Numbered from the stretch's first letter, positions 32,247 through 41,557 are shown. The stretch: 45,290 nucleotides of DNA from an uncultured Ruminococcus sp. (GCA_902803805.1 CADCRH010000060.1:1-45290), one strand, 5' to 3'. The notes: generated by a model from the letters alone, not told the origin. Numbers and translations are program-made.

Positions 32247-33125
32247 ATGATAAAAAGTATGACGGGCTACGGAAGATTTGAAGGAGTGGTTGACGGAAGG
32301 AATACCGTGTTTGAGATCAAGTCCGTTAATCATAGATTTTTTGAGCTTCAATGCAGACTGCCGAAAGGACTGGGATTTCTGGAAGAAACCGTCAAAGAAT
32401 TGGTTTCAAAGTCGGTGACAAGAGGCAAAGTGGATGTATTCGTTTCCATTGATGCAGATGAAAATGTTGCGTCGGACGTCAAGATCAACCATTCTTTGGC
32501 GGCAGGCTATGTTGCGGCAATGAAAGAGCTTTGCAGTACTTACGGGTTAAAGGATGATATATCGGTATCAACGATTTCACGCTATTCCGATATCTTTACC
32601 ATAAGGAAAGCACCCGAAAACGAAGAACGTTTGATAGCGATCGTCAGACAGGCAGGAGCCGAAGCAATAAAGGACTTTGTTGCAATGCGTGAGCGAGAAG
32701 GCGAAAAGCTGAAAAATGACGTTCTTGCACACAGCGGCGAGATTCTTTCGATCGTGTCATATGTGGAGGAACGCTCTCCAAAAACCGTTGAAGAATATCG
32801 AACAAAGCTGTATGACAGAATCAAAGAGATCCTTGCTGATACAACGATCGACAGTCAGAGAATTCTGACCGAAGCGGCTATTTTTGCCGACAAAACTGCT
32901 GTTGCCGAGGAAACAGTCCGCCTGAGAAGCCACATTTCCCAGTTGGAAACAATGATTTCTCAAAGTGAGCCTATTGGACGAAAACTGGACTTTATTGTGC
33001 AGGAAATGAACCGTGAAGCCAATACGATCGGTTCAAAGGTATGTGATGCCGACCTTGCCCATAAAGTAGTGGACATCAAATCCGAAATCGAAAAAATTCG
33101 CGAACAAATTCAAAACATCGAGTAA
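32247..33125 (+). CDS. YicC/YloC family endoribonuclease
   Basis: This 292-residue protein has the family's invariant start MIKSMTGYGRFE, followed by EIKSVNHRFFELQCRLPKG and RGKVDVFVSI. The C-terminal signature GRKLDFIVQEMNREANTIGSK is also present. YicC proteins are endoribonucleases; E. coli YicC affects small-RNA decay. The ATG at 32247 fits the family and is 9 bases from GAGATGAT; an ATG three codons earlier is in frame. It is the first gene of a conserved cluster with remA, gmk and rpoZ. Confidence 0.94.
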   Translation: MIKSMTGYGRFEGVVDGRNTVFEIKSVNHRFFELQCRLPKGLGFLEETVKELVSKSVTRGKVDVFVSIDADENVASDVKINHSLAAGYVAAMKELCSTYGLKDDISVSTISRYSDIFTIRKAPENEERLIAIVRQAGAEAIKDFVAMREREGEKLKNDVLAHSGEILSIVSYVEERSPKTVEEYRTKLYDRIKEILADTTIDSQRILTEAAIFADKTAVAEETVRLRSHISQLETMISQSEPIGRKLDFIVQEMNREANTIGSKVCDADLAHKVVDIKSEIEKIREQIQNIE

Positions 33126-33193
33126 TCAGATGATGTGTCAGAATTCACTGTTTTAATCAGATCGCATAACATAAAACAAAAATGTTTTGTTAG

Positions 33194-33237
33194 CCCGCAG
33201 GGTCAATTATGAATTATGAATTGTGAATTATGAATTA
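33194..33237 (-). repeat. Dispersed AT-rich intergenic repeat, copy F
   Basis: On the minus strand it reads TAATTCATAATTCACAATTC to GACCCTGCGGG. Unlike the other copies it does not follow the 3' end of a gene on its own strand. It splits yicC from remA, and its AT-rich end abuts the remA ribosome site. Upstream, AACAAAA-ATG-TTTTGTT forms a small hairpin (33174-33190). Confidence 0.8.
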
Positions 33238-33249
33238 AAAGAGGTGCGT

Positions 33250-33519
33250 ATGCAGTTAATAAATATAGGTTACGGCAATATGATCTCGTCATCGAGAATT
33301 ATTGCCGTGGTAAGCCCCGAAGCCGCACCGGTGAAAAGAATGGTGCAGAATGCAAGGGATAACGGAATGTTGATCGACGCATCGTGCGGACGGAAAACAA
33401 AGGCGGTCATTATTACCGACAGCGACCACGTTGTTTTGTCGGCAGTGATGCCCGAAACGGTCGCGCACCGCGTTAATGATACAGACAATAACGAGGGGGA
33501 AAGCACAAATGAAGGATAA
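33250..33519 (+). CDS. remA: Extracellular matrix regulator RemA (DUF370)
   Basis: RemA is a DNA-binding activator of biofilm-matrix and osmoprotection genes in B. subtilis and is ring-forming in structural studies. The 89 residues carry the family core [21 protein letters not shown], then [25 protein letters not shown] and [10 protein letters not shown]. The C-terminal tail ([14 protein letters not shown]) is acidic and divergent. The ATG at 33250 follows AAGAGGTG; a longer frame starts inside the repeat and encodes only repeat-derived residues. It overlaps gmk by 11 bases. Linkage of remA to gmk and rpoZ is conserved in Firmicutes. Confidence 0.94.
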   Translation: MQLINIGYGNMISSSRIIAVVSPEAAPVKRMVQNARDNGMLIDASCGRKTKAVIITDSDHVVLSAVMPETVAHRVNDTDNNEGESTNEG

Positions 33520-34105
33520 AGGGCTTTTGGTGGTTATATCAGGCCCTGCCGGAGCAGGCAAGGGAACCATTGTAACCGAGCTTGTCAAGAACGAAAATGT
33601 GGAAGTTTCCATTTCCGCAACGACTCGTTCGCCGAGAGGACAGGAAAAGGATGGAGTGGAATATCACTTTCTGAGCCGTGAACAGTTTCAGGAAATGATT
33701 GAAAATGACGGCTTTCTGGAATATGCACAGTACTGCGGCAATTGCTACGGTTCACCCAAAAAACAGGCAGTTGAATGGATGGAGCAGGGCAAAGATGTGA
33801 TCCTGGAAATTGAGGTACAGGGCTGCGAGAAAATCAAAAAGCAGAACCCCGACTGTATCAGCATATTTATTATGCCGCCGTCACTGGAAGTGCTGGAACA
33901 CAGACTCCGCAAGCGTGCGACCGATTCCGAGGAATCTATCTTGAACCGTCTTGCTCGTGCCAGAGAGGAAATTCGGCTTGCTGAAAACTATGACTATATC
34001 GTTGTAAATGGTCCTATTGAGGAATGTGTTTATGATGTAAAGTCAATCCTGAATGCCGAAAAGCTCAAAGCAAAGAGCTTTGATATTAATACAATTTTAA
34101 AATGA
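33509..34105 (+). CDS. gmk: Guanylate kinase
   Basis: Gmk phosphorylates GMP to GDP with ATP. The 198 residues have the P-loop [10 protein letters not shown] (near 10), [21 protein letters not shown], the [18 protein letters not shown]-binding segment, [15 protein letters not shown] and [16 protein letters not shown]. It has the normal single-domain length. The ATG at 33509 follows GAGGGGG and lies within remA, giving an 11-base overlap and probable coupling. Confidence 0.96.
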   Translation: MKDKGLLVVISGPAGAGKGTIVTELVKNENVEVSISATTRSPRGQEKDGVEYHFLSREQFQEMIENDGFLEYAQYCGNCYGSPKKQAVEWMEQGKDVILEIEVQGCEKIKKQNPDCISIFIMPPSLEVLEHRLRKRATDSEESILNRLARAREEIRLAENYDYIVVNGPIEECVYDVKSILNAEKLKAKSFDINTILK

Positions 34106-34124
34106 TTTTGTAAAGGAGCTTTTT

Positions 34125-34346
34125 ATGATGAAATACGAACATTATACAAGACCATCTGTCGATGATATTTTTGCAGGAAAGGTAAGTAAGTATGCTCTTG
34201 CAATCGCTGTTGCAAAGAGGGCAAGACAAATCACCGATGATATGCAGAACGACACAGGCAAGGTTTATGATAAGCCCGTACTGGTTGCCGTTGATGAATT
34301 TCAGGATCACCAATATGCGATACTGGAACCGGATATAGATGACTGA
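34125..34346 (+). CDS. rpoZ: RNA polymerase omega subunit
   Basis: This 73-residue subunit assists RNA polymerase assembly. It has the omega hallmarks MMKYEHYTRPSVDDIF, KYALAIAVAKRARQI and KPVLVAVDEF. AAAGGAG precedes the ATG at 34125; the second ATG (34128) is equally plausible. It sits 19 bp after gmk, the classic gmk-rpoZ order, and overlaps priA by eight bases. Confidence 0.92.
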   Translation: MMKYEHYTRPSVDDIFAGKVSKYALAIAVAKRARQITDDMQNDTGKVYDKPVLVAVDEFQDHQYAILEPDIDD

Positions 34347-36783
34347 GTTGTTTCTTGCGGCAGGTGTAGCCGTTGAAAATACCGCTTTTCATTTTGACAA
34401 GCAGTATGATTATATTGTTCCCGATAAGATGAAAAAGTATGCGAAGCCGGGCTGCCGTGTAATGGTAAGCTTTGGACGCGGTTCGCTTCGTCAGGGAATG
34501 ATAATGACACTTCATACAGTCAGCGATCAAACGGGATTAAAAAGTATCACCGAGCTGCTGGATAAAGAGCCTGTGATGTCGGAGGAGCTGTTAAAGCTTG
34601 CCGAAGCAATGAAAGAAAGATGTTATTGTACATTGTTTGACGCTTGTTCAGCAATGCTTCCGACGGGACTTTCTCTGAAAGTGACATATGATTATACGGT
34701 AGCGAACTGTGACAAGGAAACGGAAAACACACTTTCCGATACGGAAACGCAAATTATCGCTTATCTTCGTGCAAGAAAAGTTCCTGTTCGTCAGGACAGA
34801 CTGATCAAAACGCTCGATCTTGCCAATGATGAGATTCTTTCAAAAATGACAAAAAAGAATCTTCTTGTCCGTACCGAAGCGGTGAAAAAGCGGCTTCAGG
34901 ATGTGACCGTCAAAATGGTTCATCTTGAAAATGACGAGCCCGACAGAAAATATACACCGAACCAAACGGAGGTCATCAATGTCCTTCGTGCGGCAGGGGA
35001 TGTTTCCCGAAAGGAAATTTGTTATTTTACGGGCTTTTCGGCGGCTGTTGTGGATAACCTTGTTAAAAAGGGGATCTGTTCTTATTATGACGAAGAACCG
35101 CCGAAGCCGCAAAGAGCCGAAGCAATTCCCGAAATTTCGGGTGATCTGACATTAACCGTGCAGCAGAAAAAGGCATATGATTCGCTGATTCAAAAATATG
35201 AAAGCGGTAAACCGTCCGTATCGCTTCTTTACGGTGTCACGGGCAGCGGCAAAACATCGGTATTTATGAAGCTGATCGACCGTGCCAGCCTTGATAATAA
35301 GGGTGTTATTTGTATGGTTCCCGAAATCGCACTGACCCCTCAGCTCTTGTCGAAATTCAATGCCCGTTACGGTAATCGTGTAGCAGTTTTTCACAGCGGT
35401 TTATCCTTGTCGAAAAGACTGGAAGAATGGAAGCGTGTCAAAAACGGAGAAGCGAATATTGCTGTCGGTACACGTTCGGCAATTTTTGCACCGTTGGAAA
35501 ATATCGGTCTGATCGTAATGGACGAGGAACAGGAATATACCTATAAATCTTCGTCATCGCCCCGATTTCACGCCCGTGATCTTGCAAAGCTGAGGTGTGT
35601 TTCCAATCACTGTCTGCTGTTGCTTTCGTCCGCAACGCCATCCGTTGAAAGTTTTTACAATGCTGAACAAGGGCGATATTCGATTGAAACATTAAGTTCA
35701 CGATACGGAACGGCGAAGCTGCCGCACGTCATCACGGTTGATATGAATTTGGACAGACAGCAGGGCAACAGTTCCAATTACAGTTCTGTTCTGTTAGAGG
35801 CGATTGAAGATAGCTTGGAAAATGGTCATCAGTCGATCATTCTTCTCAATCGCCGCGGACACAATACGTTTGTTTCGTGCCGATCGTGCAGAGAGGTCAT
35901 CTCGTGTCCGAACTGCTCCATTTCGCTGACGTTTCACAGTGCGAACAATCGCCTGATGTGCCATTACTGCGGTTACTCGATTCCTGCGCCAAGTGAATGT
36001 CCGAGCTGTCATTCACCAAAGCTCCGATATTCGGGGGCAGGTACGCAGAAAGCAGAACAGGAATTATATGAAATATTTCCGTCAGCGCGGATTCTTCGTC
36101 TTGATACGGACTCTACAATGCAGCGTTATGCCTATGAAAAAAAGCTGAAAGCCTTTCGTGATGGTGAGTATGATATAATGCTCGGAACGCAGATGGTCGC
36201 AAAAGGACTGGACTTTCCGAATGTAACGCTTGTCGGGGTCTTGTCTGCGGATATGATGATGCACAGTGATGATTACAGAAGCTATGAGCGGACGTTTTCG
36301 CTTTTGACGCAGGTTGTCGGACGTTCGGGACGCGGAGGACTGGAAGGACGGGCAATTATACAAACGTTTGAACCGGAAAATCCCATCATAGAGTTGGCGG
36401 CGGCGCAGGACTACAATGAATTTTATAAAAGCGAAATACTTCTTCGCCGTTCAATGCTGTATCCGCCGTTTGCGGATATATGCGTGACTGCGTTTGTCGG
36501 CATTGACAGAGAAAAAACGAGGGAAGCGGCACAATATTTTGCCGAAAGACTGTCCGAACTGGCAGGCAGCGAATACAGTGAGTTGCCGATGCGTGTCATA
36601 GGCCCGTCACCTGCACTGATCACGAAGCTGAACGGAAAATATCGTTTCCGTATCATCATCAAATTCAAAAACACTGTCCGATTTCGGGAGCTGATGGCAA
36701 GACTTCTTTCCGAATTCGGCAAACAGCGGCAATTCAGTACCGTGACCGCCTATTCCGACATCGACCCTGACAACATTATTTAA
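34339..36783 (+). CDS. priA: Primosomal replication restart helicase PriA
   Basis: PriA is a 3'-5' helicase that reloads the replisome at abandoned forks. The 814 residues show an N-terminal 3'-DNA-binding domain (AVENTAFHFDKQYDYIVP), a winged-helix region, and Walker A YGVTGSGKTSVF (near 298). Motif II is DEEQ in place of the E. coli DEEH, followed by SPRFHARDLA. The zinc-binding cluster is CRSCREVISCPNCSI, then CHYCGY and CPSCHS, and GTQMVAKGLDFPNV and QVVGRSGRGG follow. It starts within rpoZ. coaBC, often between rpoZ and priA, is missing. Its TAA stop is the first triplet of repeat copy G. Confidence 0.96.
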   Translation: MTELFLAAGVAVENTAFHFDKQYDYIVPDKMKKYAKPGCRVMVSFGRGSLRQGMIMTLHTVSDQTGLKSITELLDKEPVMSEELLKLAEAMKERCYCTLFDACSAMLPTGLSLKVTYDYTVANCDKETENTLSDTETQIIAYLRARKVPVRQDRLIKTLDLANDEILSKMTKKNLLVRTEAVKKRLQDVTVKMVHLENDEPDRKYTPNQTEVINVLRAAGDVSRKEICYFTGFSAAVVDNLVKKGICSYYDEEPPKPQRAEAIPEISGDLTLTVQQKKAYDSLIQKYESGKPSVSLLYGVTGSGKTSVFMKLIDRASLDNKGVICMVPEIALTPQLLSKFNARYGNRVAVFHSGLSLSKRLEEWKRVKNGEANIAVGTRSAIFAPLENIGLIVMDEEQEYTYKSSSSPRFHARDLAKLRCVSNHCLLLLSSATPSVESFYNAEQGRYSIETLSSRYGTAKLPHVITVDMNLDRQQGNSSNYSSVLLEAIEDSLENGHQSIILLNRRGHNTFVSCRSCREVISCPNCSISLTFHSANNRLMCHYCGYSIPAPSECPSCHSPKLRYSGAGTQKAEQELYEIFPSARILRLDTDSTMQRYAYEKKLKAFRDGEYDIMLGTQMVAKGLDFPNVTLVGVLSADMMMHSDDYRSYERTFSLLTQVVGRSGRGGLEGRAIIQTFEPENPIIELAAAQDYNEFYKSEILLRRSMLYPPFADICVTAFVGIDREKTREAAQYFAERLSELAGSEYSELPMRVIGPSPALITKLNGKYRFRIIIKFKNTVRFRELMARLLSEFGKQRQFSTVTAYSDIDPDNII

Positions 36784-36824
36784 TTCATAATTCATAATGC
36801 ATAATTCATAATTACCCTACGGGG
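36781..36824 (+). repeat. Dispersed AT-rich intergenic repeat, copy G
   Basis: It reads TAATTCATAATTCATAATGC to ACCCTACGGGG. The initial TAA is the priA stop. The second block seen in other copies is not evident. A T-rich leader runs from 36840 to the def ribosome site. Confidence 0.85.
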
Positions 36825-36907
36825 AACCAAGGGGAAAAGAATGGAAAATATTCTTCTTTGTTCTTCTTTATTTTCTGTTTTTTATTTATTTTTTGGAGGT
36901 AAAAGCT

Positions 36908-37372
36908 TTGGCAATCAGAAATATTGTAAAGGAGGGCGACCCGATTTTAACAAAGGTTTGCCGTCCTGTTGAAAAATTTGATGACCGTCTGGCAGTACTG
37001 CTTGACGATATGTACGAAACAATGGTTCAGGGCAACGGTGTAGGTATCGCAGCTCCCCAAGTTGGTATTTTAAGACGTATTTTTGTGATCGATATAGGGG
37101 AAGGAAAATTGGAATTTATTAACCCGAAAATTATCAAAACAAAGGGTACACAGGAAACAAGTGAAGGCTGCCTTTCGTGTCCCGGAGAATACGGTATCAC
37201 AAAGCGTCCGATGTATGTGACGGCTGTTGCACAGAACCGCTACGGCGACCAGTTTACGGTCAATGCCGAGGGACTTCTTGCAAAGGCGATTTGCCACGAA
37301 AACGACCATCTTGACGGAATTCTTTTTAAAGAACACGTAATACGCAAGATCGACCCGAATGAACTTGATTAA
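36908..37372 (+). CDS. def: Peptide deformylase
   Basis: Def removes the formyl group from new N-terminal Met using a bound metal. The 154 residues have the three motifs GVGIAAPQVG (near 45), EGCLSCPGE (metal Cys) and ICHENDHLDGILF (H-E-x-D-H metal and catalytic residues). I chose the TTG at 36908, eight bases after GGAGG (36895-36899), giving a start of MAIRNIVKEGDPIL, which matches the family. It precedes fmt, whose product adds the formyl group that Def removes. Confidence 0.95.
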   Translation: MAIRNIVKEGDPILTKVCRPVEKFDDRLAVLLDDMYETMVQGNGVGIAAPQVGILRRIFVIDIGEGKLEFINPKIIKTKGTQETSEGCLSCPGEYGITKRPMYVTAVAQNRYGDQFTVNAEGLLAKAICHENDHLDGILFKEHVIRKIDPNELD

Positions 37373-37392
37373 AAATATGCCGGAATAAATTT

Positions 37393-37418
37393 CCACCGTT
37401 TCGCACGGTGGGATTTTA
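37393..37418 (+). terminator. Hairpin between def and fmt
   Basis: CCACCGT (37393-37399) pairs with ACGGTGG (37405-37411) over a TTCGC loop, with GATTTTA after it. It could be a weak or partial terminator between def and fmt. Confidence 0.5.
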
Positions 37419-37472
37419 TGCGGCTGTTTTATATTTTTGATTGATTTTGTATCCGGAAAGGAATGAAGTAAT

Positions 37473-38396
37473 ATGAGAGCAGTATTTATGGGTACCCCTG
37501 ATTTTGCCGTTCCGTGTCTTCAGTCGATGATCAATGACGGAACGGAGGTTGTCGGCGTTTTTACACAGCCGGACAAGCCAAAGGGCAGGGGCTATACGCT
37601 GACACCGCCGCCCGTGAAAGTTTGTGCGGCAGAAAACGGCATTGAGGTATATCAGCCGACAACATTGAAGGACGGTGAAGCGTTCAGAATTATATCACAG
37701 CTTGCACCCGATATGATCATAGTTGTCGCTTACGGAAAAATACTTCCGAAAGAAATTTTGGATTATCCGAAATACGGCTGTATCAATGTTCACGCTTCAT
37801 TGCTTCCCGAATACAGAGGTGCGGCACCGATTCAGCAGGCAGTACTTGACGGAAAAGAAAAAACGGGTGTTACGGCGATGTATATGGACATAGGACTTGA
37901 CACGGGCGATATGCTGATGAAAGCGGAACTGGAAATAGGAGAAAATGAAACAGCAGACGAGCTGCACGACAGGTTGTCGGCACTGGGAGCGGAACTGATC
38001 ATTAAGGTGATTCATTCAGCAGAAAACGGCAGTCTGAGGCGTGAAAAACAAGACGACAGCCGGTCATCCTATGCCAAAATGCTGACAAAGGAAATGTCAA
38101 AAATTGACTTTTCAAAATCCGCACAGGAGATACATAATCAGGTCAGAGGACTGAATTCCTGGCCGAGTGCGTCAGCGGTGCTGAACGGGAAAAGAGTCAA
38201 GATCCACCGCACACTGATTACGGAGGGAAAAGGCGAATCGGGACAGGTTTTGTCAATCAATCCGTTGGTGGTTGCCTGCGGAGAGGGAGCATTGGAGATC
38301 ATCGAGATTCAGCCGGAGGGCAAAAAGAAAATGAATGCACAGGCATTTGTCAACGGTCTGCACGGTGCAAAGCCGAGTGAGCTTAAATTTTCATAA
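37473..38396 (+). CDS. fmt: Methionyl-tRNA formyltransferase
   Basis: Fmt formylates initiator Met-tRNA with 10-formyltetrahydrofolate. The 307 residues have FMGTPDFAVPCL, TQPDKPKGRGYTLTPPPVK, the catalytic NVHASLLPEYRGAAPIQ loop (Asn-His-Ser), GLDTGDML and the C-terminal OB-like tRNA-binding domain (about 205-307; QVRGLNSWPSASAVLNGKR). ATG preceded by AAAGGAATG. rsmB follows after 11 bp; the zinc-protease gene that sits between fmt and rsmB in some relatives is absent. Confidence 0.96.
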   Translation: MRAVFMGTPDFAVPCLQSMINDGTEVVGVFTQPDKPKGRGYTLTPPPVKVCAAENGIEVYQPTTLKDGEAFRIISQLAPDMIIVVAYGKILPKEILDYPKYGCINVHASLLPEYRGAAPIQQAVLDGKEKTGVTAMYMDIGLDTGDMLMKAELEIGENETADELHDRLSALGAELIIKVIHSAENGSLRREKQDDSRSSYAKMLTKEMSKIDFSKSAQEIHNQVRGLNSWPSASAVLNGKRVKIHRTLITEGKGESGQVLSINPLVVACGEGALEIIEIQPEGKKKMNAQAFVNGLHGAKPSELKFS

Positions 38397-38407
38397 GGAG
38401 CATCAAG

Positions 38408-39745
38408 ATGTCAATATCAGCAAGACAAGCGGCATTGAATGCCCTGATACGTGTGGAACGTGACGCGTCGTATTCCAATATTACGCTTGACGGGGTTCTT
38501 TCGGAAAATGATATTTCTTCACGGGATAAGGCTTTTGCTACCAAACTTTTTTACGGAGTGATCGAAAAGAAACAACTGCTTGACTATAATCTTTCAAGAC
38601 TTTGTGACAAGCCGTTGAACAAGTTGGACATTGCCGTGTTGGGGATCCTTCGTATGGGCTTATATCAGCTTTTCTTTACGGAGAGTGTACACAGTGCTGC
38701 CGCCGTTGATGAAAGTGTAAAGCTTTGCAAAGCAAACGAATGTGTCAGCGCTTCGGGATTTGTCAACGGTGTTTTACGTTCTGCGGCAAAGCTGAAAGAG
38801 CCGGTTCTGCCAAAGATTCAAAAAGGCAAAAATAAATATTGGTCGATTAAATACTCCTGTCCCGAGCCGATAATCAAATTATGGCGGCAAAGCTATGGGG
38901 ATGAAATGACGGTAGGAATACTGAGCGCACTGGAAGGCAGACCGCCGCTTTGTGCGAGGATAAACACGATTAAGACTAATATCGGCGAACTGCAAAAGTC
39001 CTTTGAGGAAAGCGGCATTAAGGCGGAAAAATCGGAAATTCTTTCGGATTGTCTGCTTCTTGAAGATACGGGGGCGGTGGAAACACTGCCGCAGTACAAA
39101 CAGGGATTGTTTCATATACAGGACGCCTCATCACAGATTTGCTGTCAACTGCTTTCCCCCGAAAAGGGAGATACAGTGTTGGATGTTTGTTCCGCACCGG
39201 GCGGAAAAAGTTTTACACTGGCACAGTTGATGAAGAATGACGGGACGCTGATTTCGTGTGATTTGTATGAATCACGATTAAGGCTTGTCAAAAGCGGTGC
39301 GGAACGTCTGGGAATTGATATTATTAAAACGGTTGCCTGTGATTCGGCAAAATATAATGAATTTCCGATGGCTGACAGAGTTTTGTGTGATGTGCCGTGT
39401 TCGGGACTGGGAATCATCAGAAGAAAACCCGAACTCAGGTATAAAAGCGATATGGGGCTTGACACACTGCCTGATTTGCAGTACCTTATCCTTTGCAATT
39501 GTTCACGCTTTGTCAAAAGCGGAGGACTTCTGGTTTATTCTACCTGTACACTGAATCCGCAGGAGAACAGCGGCACAGCAAGAAGATTTCTTTTGAAGCA
39601 CGGTGATTTTGAGGAATATCCAATTCGTCTGCCGCAAGGTGTCAGCCGCGGAATTGATGAACGTGAAAATGAACTCACACTTTTTCCCCATAGCAATAAC
39701 GGCAATACAGACGGATTTTTTATCAGTATTTTCAGAAAGAAGTGA
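38408..39745 (+). CDS. rsmB: 16S rRNA (cytosine-967-C5)-methyltransferase
   Basis: RsmB methylates C967 of 16S rRNA from S-adenosylmethionine. The 445 residues have an N-terminal NusB-like helical domain (about 1-140). The Rossmann methyltransferase follows, with DVCSAPGGKSFTLAQLM, the catalytic Cys in VLCDVPCSGLGIIRRKPEL and the second Cys in VYSTCTLNPQEN. TAAGGAG precedes the ATG. It lies between fmt and rlmN in one co-directional run. Confidence 0.95.
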   Translation: MSISARQAALNALIRVERDASYSNITLDGVLSENDISSRDKAFATKLFYGVIEKKQLLDYNLSRLCDKPLNKLDIAVLGILRMGLYQLFFTESVHSAAAVDESVKLCKANECVSASGFVNGVLRSAAKLKEPVLPKIQKGKNKYWSIKYSCPEPIIKLWRQSYGDEMTVGILSALEGRPPLCARINTIKTNIGELQKSFEESGIKAEKSEILSDCLLLEDTGAVETLPQYKQGLFHIQDASSQICCQLLSPEKGDTVLDVCSAPGGKSFTLAQLMKNDGTLISCDLYESRLRLVKSGAERLGIDIIKTVACDSAKYNEFPMADRVLCDVPCSGLGIIRRKPELRYKSDMGLDTLPDLQYLILCNCSRFVKSGGLLVYSTCTLNPQENSGTARRFLLKHGDFEEYPIRLPQGVSRGIDERENELTLFPHSNNGNTDGFFISIFRKK

Positions 39746-39751
39746 TTTGAT

Positions 39752-40807
39752 ATGCCCGAAGATATAAAATCAATGTATGAACAGGAATTGAAAGAAGCTT
39801 TTTCGGAAATGGGGGAGCCTTCTTATCGTGCGTCACAAGTGTATCAATGGCTTCATTCGGGTGTCAAATCCTTTGATGAAATGACCAATATTTCAAAATC
39901 GCTCCGACAAAAACTTATGGAGAAGTACTATATATCTTCCGCAGCTATTGAAAAAAAATTGGTTTCGGATTATGATGATACAAAGAAATATCTTTTTTCG
40001 TTCAGGGACGGTGAAGCGGTGGAGTCCGTTTTGATGAAATATCACCACGGATATACCAGTTGTATCTCTACACAGGTCGGCTGTAGAATGGGATGTACGT
40101 TTTGTGCCACAGGCAAAAGCGGATTTTCCAGAAATCTTACCGCATCGGAAATGATTGCTCAGCTTCAGGCAGAGCAGGAGGATAATCAGATACGAATTTC
40201 CAACATCGTTCTGATGGGAATGGGCGAGCCGCTCGATAATTTTGACAATGTGGTGCGTTTTCTGCACCTTGTCAGCAGTGAGCACGGTATGAATATCGGT
40301 ATGCGTCATATTTCGCTGTCAACGTGCGGTCTTGTTCCGAAAATTTACGAGCTTGCGGACAAGAAGTTCCAGTTGACGCTGTCGGTGTCGCTTCACGCAC
40401 CGAATAATCAGATTCGCAGCCGTACAATGCCCGTGAACAGACGATATGATATAGATGAGCTTCTGAAAGCCTGCCGCTATTATATCAAGCAGACAAATCG
40501 CCGCATATCTTTTGAATATGCGATGATAGACGGTGTTAATGACAGTGATGCCGCAGCCCGTGAGCTTGCCTCAAAGCTGAAAGGGATGTTGTGTCACGTT
40601 AATCTGATACCCGTGAATGAGGTTGGTGGTACAGGCTATCAGAAAAGCAAAAGGGAGAGAATGCAAAGCTTTATTTCAATTCTTGAAAAAAGCGGAATTA
40701 CGGCAACGGTAAGGCGAACGCTCGGAAGTGACATCAACGCTTCGTGCGGTCAGCTCAAACGTTCGGTGAGCCGGAAAAATGCCGCAAAGGGGGATGAAAG
40801 TAAATGA
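39752..40807 (+). CDS. rlmN: Dual-specificity 23S rRNA/tRNA adenine-C2 methyltransferase
   Basis: RlmN is a radical SAM enzyme that methylates C2 of A2503 in 23S rRNA and A37 in some tRNAs. The 351 residues hold the cluster motif CRMGCTFC (Cys111, 115, 118), with GMGEPLDNFDNV, STCGLVPKI, SLHAPNNQIRSRTMPVNRR and the catalytic Cys region SDINASCGQL. The absence of a Cfr-type sequence context and the position after rsmB support RlmN. It overlaps stp by four bases (ATGA). Confidence 0.95.
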   Translation: MPEDIKSMYEQELKEAFSEMGEPSYRASQVYQWLHSGVKSFDEMTNISKSLRQKLMEKYYISSAAIEKKLVSDYDDTKKYLFSFRDGEAVESVLMKYHHGYTSCISTQVGCRMGCTFCATGKSGFSRNLTASEMIAQLQAEQEDNQIRISNIVLMGMGEPLDNFDNVVRFLHLVSSEHGMNIGMRHISLSTCGLVPKIYELADKKFQLTLSVSLHAPNNQIRSRTMPVNRRYDIDELLKACRYYIKQTNRRISFEYAMIDGVNDSDAAARELASKLKGMLCHVNLIPVNEVGGTGYQKSKRERMQSFISILEKSGITATVRRTLGSDINASCGQLKRSVSRKNAAKGDESK

Positions 40808-41541
40808 GGGTATATGCCAAAAGCGATATAGGTCTGGTTCGCAGCACCAATCAGGATGACTGCCAAACAGGGATTTTTCCCGACGGAGCAGCGTGGGCGG
40901 TCGTATGCGACGGAATGGGCGGTGCCAACGGCGGAAGCACGGCAAGCAGTCTTGCTGTCGAAACCATTGTTCAAAAGCTGTCCGAAGGCTATATCAGCGA
41001 TATGGACGGAGAGCAGTTGTTCGCTCTGATGGGGGGAGCCGTGGCGTCGGCAAATGAAGCCGTGTATGAAGCCGCACAAAATGACGAATCATTGTCTGGA
41101 ATGGGAACAACAGTCGTTTGCGCCATTGTGAAGAACGGCAAGGCTCATATTCTTCACGCAGGTGACAGTCGTGCCTATTTTTACGATGGCAGCACGGTTC
41201 GTCAGATCACCAAAGACCATTCGATCGTACAGGAGCTTGTTGATCTGGGGAGAATTGATCCCGAAGAGGCACGGGTCCACCCGAACCGCAATCTTATCAC
41301 AAGAGCGCTCGGCATTGCACCCGAACTGCTGACGGATTACAACACCGTCGATTTTGGCGAAAGCTCGGTACTGTTGATTTGTACGGACGGATTATCAAAT
41401 TATATCACTCCCGAACGCCTGCTTGCCTTTATTCAGGCAGGAAGCGGAGAGGAACTGACGGATAAATTGATAGAAGCGGCAAAGGAACTCGGCGGCAGCG
41501 ATAATATTACGGTTGCCGTTATTGCGAGCGGTGAGGATTGA
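40804..41541 (+). CDS. stp: PP2C-family Ser/Thr protein phosphatase Stp/PrpC
   Basis: This is the cytoplasmic PP2C phosphatase that reverses PASTA-kinase phosphorylation. The 245 residues have GLVRSTNQDDC, the metal-binding VVCDGMGGANGG, GMGTTVVCAIV, HAGDSRAYFY, RALGIAPELLTDY, LLICTDGLSNY and SDNITVAVI, all canonical. The ATGA overlap with rlmN and the 16-bp gap to prkC make an obvious phosphatase-kinase pair. Confidence 0.95.
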   Translation: MRVYAKSDIGLVRSTNQDDCQTGIFPDGAAWAVVCDGMGGANGGSTASSLAVETIVQKLSEGYISDMDGEQLFALMGGAVASANEAVYEAAQNDESLSGMGTTVVCAIVKNGKAHILHAGDSRAYFYDGSTVRQITKDHSIVQELVDLGRIDPEEARVHPNRNLITRALGIAPELLTDYNTVDFGESSVLLICTDGLSNYITPERLLAFIQAGSGEELTDKLIEAAKELGGSDNITVAVIASGED

Positions 41542-41557
41542 AAGGAGAAATTGATTA

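Noticed and set aside
33223..33249. A longer remA start giving residues MNYELKEVR
   Set aside because: Those codons come from the dispersed repeat; the ATG at 33250 has its own AAGAGGTG and matches the family start.
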